A stretch of 9,880 bases of DNA from the NCBI GenBank assembly GCA_946402595.1, contig CAMIWY010000027.1, forward strand, positions 1 through 9,880. Direction: 5' to 3'. This DNA comes from an uncultured Clostridia bacterium (GTDB taxonomy: Bacteria; Bacillota; Clostridia; Peptostreptococcales; Anaerovoracaceae). Below the pieces are notes generated by a model. It saw nothing but the letters and a program-made list of their open reading frames with translations, was not told the DNA's origin and did not search any database. Below, one piece after another: positions 1-6,299 of the stretch (its first letter is position 1; each line of letters begins with the position of its first letter). The position numbers were made by a program, and so were the translations under genes.

Positions 1-16
1 ATCATTAATTCTCATT

Positions 17-1216
17 CTACTTTCCTGTCGTGTAGTTATCGAAGTAGCCCTGTACGAGTACTACCGGTGTGCCCTTGTCTCCCGAACCTGATGTAAGGTC
101 GCAGAGTGATCCGATCAGGTCAGTAAGTCTTCTCGGTGTTGTTCCCTCTGAAGCCATGTTGCCCACAAGGTCGGATTCCTTCTCCTCGATAGCCTTCAGG
201 ATAGCGACTTTCAGCTCGTCACCTGACAGGTTGGAGTAATCATTGTCAGCAAGGTACTTGAGCTTGAGCTCATTAGGCGTGCCCTCGAGTCCTGCTGTGT
301 ATCCCGGAGATACTACAGGGTCTGCGAGCTCCCAGATCTTTCCTACAGGATCCTTGAACGCCCCGTCTCCGTATACCATGACCTCAACGTGCTTTCCTGT
401 CTTCTCCTTCATCATGGTCTGGATCTGGTTAACAAGCAGCTTGCACTCTCTAGGGAAGAGCTTGATGCTGTCCTCTGTAGCCTTGTTGGATCCGAGCAGT
501 CCGTATTTCTCATTGAAGCCGCTGCCGTTCACAGGCGCATTCAGGATCTCGTCCATTCCGTAAACATTGGCACCCTTGCTCCTGAGTATTCTCTTGGTGC
601 GTGCCCTTGTGTGGATGTCACAGGCGATGACATTGTTAGTGTAGTTGAGGATCTCTTCGGCGTGGTTTGCGAAAATGATCTCAGCCTCAGCGCCCATCTC
701 CCTGATCAGGTCGCCGTAGTACTGAACATAGTCAACACCGGTGAACTGGTGTCTGTTCTCACCGAACAGCTCTCTGTACTTCTCAAGAGTGAGAACGTCG
801 CTGTATGGATTGACTCCTGCCTCATCCAGCTGGTCGAGAGTAAGAAGTGCGTTTCCTACCTCGTCAGACGGATAGCTGAGCATGAGAACTACCTTCTTAG
901 CCCCCATTGCCATTCCTCTCAGACAGATAGCGAATCTGTTTCTTGAAAGGATCGGCCATATGATACCGATCGTATCCCCGCCGAGTTTTGCTCTGACATC
1001 CTCAGCGACGGCATCGATGCTCGCATAGTTGCCCTGGCATCTTGCGACAACAGACTCAGTGATGCATACGACATCCTTGTCTCTGATCTCAAAGCCTTCA
1101 GCCTCAGCAGCTTCAAGAACGCTGTCTACCACCTGGCTCGCAAGGTCATCGCCCTCGCGGAAGATCGGGCATCTGATACCTCTGGAAACTGTACCTACTC
1201 TTCTCTCTGTGCTCAT
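17..1216 (-). CDS. CofE-like protein (coenzyme F420-0:L-glutamate ligase family), 399 aa
   Basis: Seen: an uninterrupted 399-residue frame ending in TAG. The start was set at the ATG at 1216 because GGGAGGTG lies just upstream; the frame stays open for 29 more codons, but those encode unconserved sequence overlapping the probable promoter. The N-terminal half carries blocks I associate with the F420 ligase (CofE/FbiB) family: EGDDLA (residues 21-26), TESVVARCQGNYA (53-65) and PILSRNRFAICLRG (88-101). The C-terminal half has strongly patterned blocks, DIHTRARTKR (200-209), YGDGAFKDPVGKIWELADP (282-300) and GTTPRRLTDLIGSLCDLTSG (358-377). Known: CofE adds glutamate to F420-0 using GTP and is about 250 residues; this protein is much longer. 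Inferred: a cytosolic ligase-like enzyme, probably not making F420, since clostridia of this type are not known for F420 and no other cof gene is present. Family membership fairly sure, substrate unknown. No membrane segment or signal peptide is visible. Confidence 0.8.
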   Translation of the reverse strand: MSTERRVGTVSRGIRCPIFREGDDLASQVVDSVLEAAEAEGFEIRDKDVVCITESVVARCQGNYASIDAVAEDVRAKLGGDTIGIIWPILSRNRFAICLRGMAMGAKKVVLMLSYPSDEVGNALLTLDQLDEAGVNPYSDVLTLEKYRELFGENRHQFTGVDYVQYYGDLIREMGAEAEIIFANHAEEILNYTNNVIACDIHTRARTKRILRSKGANVYGMDEILNAPVNGSGFNEKYGLLGSNKATEDSIKLFPRECKLLVNQIQTMMKEKTGKHVEVMVYGDGAFKDPVGKIWELADPVVSPGYTAGLEGTPNELKLKYLADNDYSNLSGDELKVAILKAIEEKESDLVGNMASEGTTPRRLTDLIGSLCDLTSGSGDKGTPVVLVQGYFDNYTTGK

Positions 1217-1293
1217 GGTGCACCTCCCAATATATATATCTGAATCAATTATGAATCTCTGACATTTCAGCCCCCTGATAATCAAGGGACTAT

Positions 1294-1322
1294 ATTTTAT
1301 CATCTGCGCACGAATTCTTCAA
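1294..1322 (-). promoter_or_regulatory. Putative sigma-A promoter of the CofE-like gene
   Basis: On the minus strand TTGAAG (1317-1322) and TAAAAT (1294-1299) are separated by 17 nt, about 80 nt upstream of the chosen ATG. An overlapping alternative -10, TATAGT (1289-1294), has no good -35 partner. Inferred from sequence match only. Confidence 0.35.
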
Positions 1323-1619
1323 TGTGTGAATAGTGAGTTAAAGTTAATGGTATGCGGATGTTAATGGCTGATGCGGTTTTGAGCGCGCGCGAGATATCGG
1401 TGTGTGGAGTATGTTGTACTCTCGCGCGTGCTGTATGCTGCCGCCGGCCTGCCTTGTTCACACATGATGCATAACAAAGAGCACCATACATGCTGCATTA
1501 CACTTGCAGCCTGATATGGCGCTCTGATAATCAAGACTTCTTCTTATCTGGATTTCAGCAAATCCGGGATAATACAGATATGGATTTCTGCAGATTCGAA
1601 TCTCTTCCTGTTTCGAATA
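1304..1619. other. Gene-free stretch with GC-rich hairpin and short repeats
   Basis: No convincing gene lies here; a 63-codon minus frame (1300-1491) has no ribosome binding site and no recognisable family. The stretch contains a hairpin (1383-1431), a smaller hairpin at 1547-1568 (TCTGGATTT pairing with AAATCCGGGA, loop CAGC), a perfect palindrome GATTCGAATC (1593-1602), and one of two copies of CTGATAATCAAG (1524-1535; the other is at 1275-1286 in the promoter region of the CofE-like gene). None of the hairpins is followed by a T-run on the minus strand, so I see no intrinsic terminator for the preceding glmM cluster. Confidence 0.5.
1383..1431. repeat. GC-rich inverted repeat, 12-bp arms
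   Basis: Arms 1383-1394 and 1420-1431 pair over 12 positions with one G-T wobble, around a 25-nt loop. The stem core is alternating CG (GCGCGCGAGA). It is not followed by a T-run on either strand, so it does not look like an intrinsic terminator. It could be a transcript-processing or stabilising structure or a protein site; nothing in the sequence decides this. Confidence 0.5.
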
Positions 1620-2282
1620 CTAGTCTCTCTTCTCTACTACTTCGCCGCTGTTCTTGTAGATGCTCTTTTCAGGCACTACTCCACGGACGCAGGATGTAGG
1701 ATAGATGTTGCTGTATCTTCCGATGACTGTTCCAGGGTTGCATACTGAGTTGCAGCCTACCTCGACGTGGTCTCCGAGCATTGCTCCGAACTTCTTGATG
1801 CCTGTCTCGATCTCCTCTGTGCCGTTATGAACGACTACGAGCTTCTTGTCGGACTTTACGTTGGAAGTGATCGAACCGGCTCCCATATGGCTGTAGTAGC
1901 CGAGGATTGAGTCGCCTACATAGTTGTAGTGAGGTGTCTGAACGTGATCGAAGAGGATGACATTCTTGAGTTCTACGGAGTTGCCTACTACGCAGTCAGC
2001 TCCTACAAGAGCAGAACCTCTTACGAATGCGCAGTGTCTTACCTCTGTGTTAGGTCCGATGATGCAAGGTGAACCGAGATATGCACTCGGGAATACCTTG
2101 GCAGTCTTGTGGACCCATACATTCTCGCTTACCTCATCGTATTCAGCAGGATCAAGAGTCTTGCCGAGCTCGATGATCATGTCCTTGATGCCCTTGAGAG
2201 CTTCCCATGGATATGTGAACTGCGAGAGATAATCCTTAGCCAGAGTATGGTCAAGATCATATAAATCAGTAATAGTATACAT
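1620..2282 (-). CDS. Stand-alone left-handed beta-helix (GlmU C-terminal-like) acyltransferase-family protein, 220 aa
   Basis: Seen: ATG at 2282 preceded by TAGGAGGAA, an excellent ribosome binding site; ends in TAG. Residues about 52-205 form hexapeptide-type repeats rich in small and branched residues (for example IIGPNTEV, CVVGNSVEL, VEVGCNSVCNPGTVIGRYSNI), typical of a left-handed beta-helix. The segment HYNYVGDSILGYYSHMGAGS (118-137) parallels the acetyltransferase half of GlmU, with H118 at the place of the GlmU catalytic histidine. The N-terminal nucleotidyltransferase half of GlmU is absent; residues 1-50 are only a short helical region. The gene lies 29 nt after glmM on the same strand. 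Inferred: it may acetylate glucosamine-1-phosphate or a related sugar phosphate made by GlmM. Related proteins are often annotated as UDP-N-acetylglucosamine pyrophosphorylase, a name this protein cannot justify since it lacks that domain. A structural or sugar-binding role is possible. Confidence 0.82.
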   Translation of the reverse strand: MYTITDLYDLDHTLAKDYLSQFTYPWEALKGIKDMIIELGKTLDPAEYDEVSENVWVHKTAKVFPSAYLGSPCIIGPNTEVRHCAFVRGSALVGADCVVGNSVELKNVILFDHVQTPHYNYVGDSILGYYSHMGAGSITSNVKSDKKLVVVHNGTEEIETGIKKFGAMLGDHVEVGCNSVCNPGTVIGRYSNIYPTSCVRGVVPEKSIYKNSGEVVEKRD

Positions 2283-2311
2283 TTTCTATTCCTCCTAATG
2301 AGCAGAATACG

Positions 2312-3661
2312 CTATTCTGCGATGTGTCCCTTGTCCTTGATGACCTCGATGACCTGATCCACGTACTTCTCGCAGATCTCATCGCTTGTGGCCTCGACCA
2401 TTACACGGATGACAGGCTCAGTGCCGGACTCTCTTACAAGGATACGTCCGTCATCGCCGAGAGCCTCACTTACCTTAGCAACAGCAGCCTGGACATCAGG
2501 ATCGTTCTGTGCTTCCGGTTTGCTCTTGACTCTTACGTTCTTGAGTACCTGTGGATAGAAGACAACAGGAGCAGCGAGCTCACTCATTTTCTTCTTCTTG
2601 GCCAGCATTACTTCCATCATCTTGAGGGATGTAAGGATTCCGTCACCTGTAGTAGCGTACTTGGTGAAGATGATGTGTCCGCTCTGCTCACCGCCGATAC
2701 GGTTGCCGGTCTGCACCATGTTCTCGTATACGTACTTGTCTCCGACCTTGGTCTTATCGTAATCGATGCCTACTGCATCAAGAGCCTTGTAGAGACCGAA
2801 ATTGGACATTACGGTAGTGACGACCTTGTTGTTCAGGAGCTTGCCTCTCTCCTTCATGTAGAGGCCGTAGATGTAGAGGATGTGGTCACCGGTGATGACA
2901 TTGCCCTTCTCATCTACGCAGAGACATCTGTCAGCATCTCCGTCGTATGCAAAACCTACGTCCAGTCCGTTATCAACAACGAACTTCTGCAGGTGCTCGA
3001 TGTGAGTCGAGCCGCAGTTGGTGTTGATGTTATAGCCGTCCGGTTCATCGTTCATGACATAAGTCTTTGCTCCGAGAGCATCGAATACGCCCTTGGCGAT
3101 CGACCATGCAGCACCGTTTGCAACATCAAGACCTACCTTGACATCCTTGAAGCTGTACTTTGACATAGAGATGAGGTATCCGACATATCTGTTACGTCCG
3201 CTGACGTAGTCTACAGTGCGGCCGATCTCATCTCTCTCAGCAAGAGGAAGCTCCATCTCGCCGTCGATGAAAGCCTCGATCCTCAGCAGTGTCTCCTCGT
3301 CCATCTTCTCGCCGTTGTTGTTGACGATCTTGATACCGTTGTCGTAGTACGGATTGTGCGAAGCACTGATCATGATACCGCAGTCGAAGTCATCTACTCT
3401 TGCGATGTATGAAACAGACGGTGTAGTGGTTACGTGCATGATGTATGCATCAGCGCCGCTTGCCATGAGGCCCGTGCACAGAGCGTACTCAAACATGTAG
3501 CTTGATCTTCTTGTGTCCTTACCGATAACTACCTTGGCCTTCTTGTCAAGTCTCTTGCCGTAATACCAGCCGAGGAAACGGCCGATCTTGATAGCGTGCT
3601 CAAATGTCAGATTCTTGTTGGCTTCACCTCTGAAGCCGTCAGTACCGAAATACTTGCCCAT
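2312..3661 (-). CDS. glmM: Phosphoglucosamine mutase GlmM
   Basis: Interconverts glucosamine-6-phosphate and glucosamine-1-phosphate, the committed step towards UDP-GlcNAc for peptidoglycan; cytosolic. Seen: 449 residues, the family's normal length. It starts MGKYFGTDGFRGEAN, the hallmark N-terminus. The active-site phosphoserine loop is ISASHNPY with S101 as acceptor. The metal-binding loop DGDADR is at 240-245, the sugar-binding loop GEQSGHI at 324-330, and the phosphate-binding loop RESGTEPVIRVMVEA at 410-424. All four alpha-D-phosphohexomutase domains are therefore present and intact. The ATG at 3661 follows TAAGGAGA. That ribosome site abuts the palindromic element at 3677-3776, which fills the gap to nagB, so a structured RNA end sits directly beside the glmM translation start when the two are co-transcribed. 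GlmM rather than phosphomannomutase is supported by length, N-terminus and context. Confidence 0.96.
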   Translation of the reverse strand: MGKYFGTDGFRGEANKNLTFEHAIKIGRFLGWYYGKRLDKKAKVVIGKDTRRSSYMFEYALCTGLMASGADAYIMHVTTTPSVSYIARVDDFDCGIMISASHNPYYDNGIKIVNNNGEKMDEETLLRIEAFIDGEMELPLAERDEIGRTVDYVSGRNRYVGYLISMSKYSFKDVKVGLDVANGAAWSIAKGVFDALGAKTYVMNDEPDGYNINTNCGSTHIEHLQKFVVDNGLDVGFAYDGDADRCLCVDEKGNVITGDHILYIYGLYMKERGKLLNNKVVTTVMSNFGLYKALDAVGIDYDKTKVGDKYVYENMVQTGNRIGGEQSGHIIFTKYATTGDGILTSLKMMEVMLAKKKKMSELAAPVVFYPQVLKNVRVKSKPEAQNDPDVQAAVAKVSEALGDDGRILVRESGTEPVIRVMVEATSDEICEKYVDQVIEVIKDKGHIAE

Positions 3662-3676
3662 TTTCTTGTCTCCTTA

Positions 3677-3776
3677 TGACAACGGGGACGGTTCTGATTG
3701 TCATCTTTTTTCCATCCCCATTGATTCCAATATCTTCTTTATGGGGAGGTGACAATCAGAACCGTCCCCAATGTCA
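3677..3776. repeat. REP/MITE-like palindrome between nagB and glmM
   Basis: Arms 3677-3703 and 3750-3776 are inverted copies of 27 nt with two mismatches; each strand reads GGGGACGGTTCTGATTGTCA near its 5' end. Inside, CCATCCCCA (3712-3720) pairs with TGGGGAGG (3742-3749) with one bulged base, giving a second stem on the same axis. The element starts immediately next to the glmM ribosome site and ends 2 nt from the nagB stop codon, so it occupies essentially the whole intergenic gap. Known, from memory: GGGGACGGTTCT-type palindromes occur as dispersed repeats in various bacterial genomes, and REP elements are moved by Y1/RAYT transposases. No transposase gene is in this window. Inferred: a mobile, non-autonomous repeat that folds in the nagB-glmM mRNA. 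Confidence 0.85.
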
Positions 3777-3778
3777 TA

Positions 3779-4582
3779 TTACAGTCTCTGGCTCTTTTCG
3801 ATGTCGAGGAAGTACTTGTATGTGTCTACTGTCAGCTCGCCGCATGCCTCTTCATCACAAGCGATGATTGCGCCGTTGTGCATCTGGAGTGCTGAGCATG
3901 TCCACTTCTGGCTTACTCCGCCCTCTACTACAGCTGCCATAGCTCTTGCCTTGTTGTGGCCGCTGATCAGTACGAGAACTTCCTTGCTGTCAGTTACTGT
4001 TCCGATTCCTACGGAGAGTGCCTGTGCAGGAACTGCCTCAGGGTCGTTGCCGAAGAATCTGGAGTTAACGATTCTTGTATCTGTAGTGAGATCTCTCAGT
4101 CCTGTGCGGGATGTCAGGGATGTGAAAGGCTCGTTGAATGCAAGGTGTCCGTCAACACCAATGCCGCCCATGAAGAGGTCGATTCCGCCGTAGCTTGCGA
4201 TCTTCTCTTCGTAACGTGCGCACTCGCCTTCAGGATCGTCTGTCATTCCGTTGAGGATGTTGATGTTCTCAGGCTTCATGTCAACAAGATGATCGAAGAA
4301 GTTGTCGTGCATGAAATACCAGTAGCTCTGGTCGTGCTCATGAGGAAGTCCGAGGTACTCGTCCATGTTGAATGTAACGACGTTGGCAAAGCTGAGTTCG
4401 CCGGACTTGTTCTTTGCGATGAGTTCCTTGTAGACGCCGATTGGGGAGCTTCCTGTAGGAAGTCCGAGGATGAACGGTCTGTCTGCCTCAGGGCCAGCGT
4501 TATGAGCGTTGATCTTAGCTGCGATGTAGTCTGCAGCCCACTTGCACATCTTGTTGTAATCGTCCTGAATAACTACTCTCAT
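3779..4582 (-). CDS. nagB: Glucosamine-6-phosphate deaminase NagB
   Basis: Converts glucosamine-6-phosphate to fructose-6-phosphate and ammonia, feeding amino sugars into glycolysis; cytosolic. Seen: 267 residues, the usual family length. Motifs are LGLPTGSSPIGVYKELI (39-55, phosphate binding), FNMDEYLGLP (71-80, with D74 at the place of the catalytic aspartate D72 of E. coli), and GGIGVDGHLAFNEP (139-152, with D144, H146 and E151 matching the D/H/E catalytic set). ISGHNKARA (206-214) is also typical. The ATG at 4582 was chosen because AAAAGGAGA precedes it; the frame stays open 34 codons further but those residues are not part of the family. The gene heads the run nagB-glmM-LbH and is divergent from the DUF3990 gene. 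The C-terminal end is short, as in Bacillus-type monomeric enzymes, so hexameric GlcNAc6P allostery of the E. coli kind may be absent (inference). Confidence 0.96.
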   Translation of the reverse strand: MRVVIQDDYNKMCKWAADYIAAKINAHNAGPEADRPFILGLPTGSSPIGVYKELIAKNKSGELSFANVVTFNMDEYLGLPHEHDQSYWYFMHDNFFDHLVDMKPENINILNGMTDDPEGECARYEEKIASYGGIDLFMGGIGVDGHLAFNEPFTSLTSRTGLRDLTTDTRIVNSRFFGNDPEAVPAQALSVGIGTVTDSKEVLVLISGHNKARAMAAVVEGGVSQKWTCSALQMHNGAIIACDEEACGELTVDTYKYFLDIEKSQRL

Positions 4583-4699
4583 TGTCTTTTCTCCTTTTAT
4601 GTCTTTATGACTAAGCGCAGCCTGCTTCTGCAGACTGATAATTAACGATTCGGATATCATTATCATACGGAAAAACTTATTCACCGTATTTCCACGCGC

Positions 4700-4729
4700 A
4701 GTATATCACCCCCAAAAAGCCCGTGTAAA
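4700..4729 (-). promoter_or_regulatory. Putative sigma-A promoter of nagB
   Basis: On the minus strand TTTACA (4724-4729) and TATACT (4700-4705) are separated by 18 nt. Transcription would start near 4693 and leave a leader of about 110 nt before the nagB ATG. The -35 lies 19 bp from the -35 of the divergent plus-strand promoter, so the two could interfere or share a regulator. Confidence 0.45.
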
Positions 4730-4748
4730 TAGTATCTAACCAATTTCC

Positions 4749-4777
4749 TTGAATTCATACTCCTGTGGGAGTATAGT
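4749..4777 (+). promoter_or_regulatory. Putative promoter with overlapping 18-bp dyad operator
   Basis: TTGAAT (4749-4754) and TATAGT (4772-4777) are separated by exactly 17 nt. The spacer holds a perfect inverted repeat, ATACTCC (4757-4763), TGTG, GGAGTAT (4768-4774), which overlaps the start of the -10. A dyad in this place is a typical operator. A candidate regulator is the XRE protein of the same operon (self-regulation). A MerR-type site is an alternative, since TAGTAT at 4774-4779 would give a 19-bp spacer, but no MerR gene is in the window. Confidence 0.6.
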
Positions 4778-4798
4778 ATGACCAATGAGTGATCATCT

Positions 4799-4863
4799 CC
4801 TCTTGAAGAAGATCATCAGAAGCATACCGGAGCATCTAAAGAGACACGGATCACATCAAGAGG
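4799..4863 (+). promoter_or_regulatory. Leader pairing that could hide the DUF3990 ribosome binding site
   Basis: CCTCTTGA (4799-4806) is perfectly complementary to TCAAGAGG (4856-4863). The latter contains AAGAGG, the only ribosome-binding-like sequence before the ATG at 4871 (7-nt spacing). With transcription starting near 4784, both arms lie in the leader, separated by 49 nt. Inferred: the pairing could limit translation of the first gene. An 8-bp match across a long loop can arise by chance, so confidence is low. Confidence 0.3.
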
Positions 4864-4870
4864 TTACCGC

Positions 4871-5545
4871 ATGCAGAGATTTATATACCACGGATCAGAT
4901 CATATAGTAAGGACCCCTAAGTTCGGGGCAGGCTCGCCCTTCAACGATTACGGGCTCGGTTTCTACTGCACAGACAACCAGGATCTGGCCGGCGAATGGG
5001 CAGCCGGAATGGCTTCGGACGGTTTCATAAACACATACACCATCGAGACTGACGGGCTGAGGATCATCAACCTCAACAATCCCGGGTACTGCATACTTCA
5101 CTGGCTCGCAGTGCTTCTCAGCTTCCGTGAATTCGATGCGGATTCTTCGATGACCTATCAGGCCAGAGAGTATATAAGGTCTTCTTTCGGAGCTGACTAT
5201 CAGAACTGCGACTGCATCATCGGTTTCAGGGCGGATGACTGCAACTTCTGGTTTGCCCAGAGTTTCCTGAACGGGGAGATTTCATACAGAGAGCTGAATG
5301 ATGCCGTCAGGCTTTCAGACACAGGAAGGCAGTTCGTACTCAAGAGCAACCGTGCTTTCGACAGGATTCTCTTCAACGGGTATTCTGTAGCAGAGAGCAG
5401 CACTTACCACCCTGCTGCGATGGCAAGGGAGCGCAAAGCGGTTTCAGCGTTTGCAGAGAGAAAGCCTGCAAGCGGCGGAGAATTATATGTATCAGATATA
5501 GTCAACGAAAGGATCCGGCCATACGATAGCCGGCTCATCTACTGA
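4871..5545 (+). CDS. DUF3990-family protein, putative ADP-ribosyltransferase-fold toxin
   Basis: Seen: 224 residues, no membrane segment, ATG at 4871 after AAGAGG; ends in TGA. It opens with YHGSDHIV (6-13), then FNDYGLGFYCTDN (24-36), IINLNN (65-70), ILHWLAVLLSFR (75-86), DCIIGFRADDCNFWFAQSFL (114-133) and FVLKSNRAFDRILFNGY (155-171). I recognise this pattern as DUF3990, common in gut clostridia. Known: an early Tyr-His-Gly-Ser followed by a GLGFYCT-type strand resembles the NAD-binding part of ADP-ribosyltransferase folds, and such proteins are often paired with a small or HTH partner. Inferred: the effector (toxin-like) half of the two-gene module with the XRE gene 7 nt downstream. Which residue would be the catalytic acid is not clear to me. 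No enzymatic activity is shown by the sequence alone; a non-toxic modifying enzyme remains possible. Confidence 0.8.
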   Translation: MQRFIYHGSDHIVRTPKFGAGSPFNDYGLGFYCTDNQDLAGEWAAGMASDGFINTYTIETDGLRIINLNNPGYCILHWLAVLLSFREFDADSSMTYQAREYIRSSFGADYQNCDCIIGFRADDCNFWFAQSFLNGEISYRELNDAVRLSDTGRQFVLKSNRAFDRILFNGYSVAESSTYHPAAMARERKAVSAFAERKPASGGELYVSDIVNERIRPYDSRLIY

Positions 5546-5552
5546 TAATGCC

Positions 5553-6263
5553 ATGAGTTCATACAGAGAAGCAGTAACAGAAAAAGCCGCGAAGACGATG
5601 GCGCACATGCTCGACTTCGCGGTGCACGATCTGAGGCAGGACGCATCTGCCTTCTTTGAGCTGTTCACAGCTTCGGGCATCGCTGACATGTTCGGTAACG
5701 GAGACATCAGACTGACAGCAGGTACATCCGGAGTCGAGCTCGCATACAGAGTGCTCGGCTCAAGCGGGATCACCGCTGAACGCGTCAGCTACAGATACAC
5801 CTCCGGAAGGACCCGTGAGTACTGGACAGGATATGCTCTCGGGAGATATCAGGCGGATAGATACATCCCGTTTTCAGATATCATCAGTGCTGTCTCGATT
5901 CAGGAAATGATCGCGATGTGTGAAGGATACAGAGAGGCTGAGATACGCAGCATCATGGACTCTATGAGCTGGATGGACACTCTGACTGTCCCGGATCACA
6001 TGGACGAAGATCATTACCGGGAATTCTGTTCTCACATAGATGATAAAGTCGCATCAGTCCGCGCTTCATCAGACACAAGGCTCAAGCGCCTCAGGATAAG
6101 GAGCGGATACAGTCAGAGCGGTCTCGCTGCAGCGAGCGGTGTTCCTGTAAGGACTATCCAGCAGTACGAGCAGCGGCAGAAGGACATAAACAAGGCCGCA
6201 TTCGAAAGCATAATAAAACTCGCAGCCGCGATCGGCTGCGAGCCTTCAGCACTTATGGAATAA
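5553..6263 (+). CDS. XRE-family HTH protein with clostridial N-terminal domain, putative antitoxin/repressor
   Basis: Seen: 236 residues. The C-terminus (about 173-236) is a clear XRE helix-turn-helix: LKRLRIRSGYSQSGLAAASG, then VPVRTIQQYEQRQKDINKAA with the recognition helix at about 197-206. Residues 19-70 (FFELFTASGIADMF) resemble the small DUF3791-type partner proteins that accompany DUF3990 genes, weakly. Residues 86-140 (REYWTGYALGRYQADRYIPF and following) form a separate helical block I associate with HTH proteins of gut clostridia. The gene starts 7 nt after the DUF3990 stop and has no clear ribosome binding site, so translation is probably coupled to the first gene. Inferred: it neutralises or modulates the DUF3990 protein and represses the shared promoter at the dyad 4757-4774. 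The toxin-first order and large N-terminal part are less usual for a classical antitoxin, so a plain operon regulator is also possible. Confidence 0.82.
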   Translation: MSSYREAVTEKAAKTMAHMLDFAVHDLRQDASAFFELFTASGIADMFGNGDIRLTAGTSGVELAYRVLGSSGITAERVSYRYTSGRTREYWTGYALGRYQADRYIPFSDIISAVSIQEMIAMCEGYREAEIRSIMDSMSWMDTLTVPDHMDEDHYREFCSHIDDKVASVRASSDTRLKRLRIRSGYSQSGLAAASGVPVRTIQQYEQRQKDINKAAFESIIKLAAAIGCEPSALME

Positions 6264-6299
6264 CGATCTGCATATCTTATTGATTCCCCGGTTCTGATA

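Noticed and set aside
1217..1303. N-terminal extension of the CofE-like protein from 1303
   Set aside because: GGGAGGTG sits directly before the internal ATG at 1216 and the extension overlaps a probable promoter.
1383..1431. GC-rich hairpin as the terminator of the glmM cluster
   Set aside because: No T-run follows on the minus strand and it is about 190 nt past the last stop codon.
1300..1491. 63-codon minus-strand frame in the gene-free stretch
   Set aside because: No ribosome binding site, no family resemblance, and it runs through the GC hairpin with Arg/Ala/His-rich sequence typical of chance frames.
1593..1602. GATTCGAATC, resembling a tRNA T-arm
   Set aside because: No acceptor, D or anticodon arms can be fitted around it on either strand; treated as a short palindrome only.
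2324..3163. Long plus-strand open frame of 279 codons opposite glmM
   Set aside because: It lies entirely antisense to a complete, motif-intact glmM and encodes no recognisable family; similar antisense frames at 389-946, 3956-4645 and 6852-7580 are rejected for the same reason.
4583..4684. N-terminal extension of NagB from an ATG at 4684
   Set aside because: A strong ribosome site precedes the ATG at 4582, the extra 34 residues are not part of the family, and they overlap the leader.
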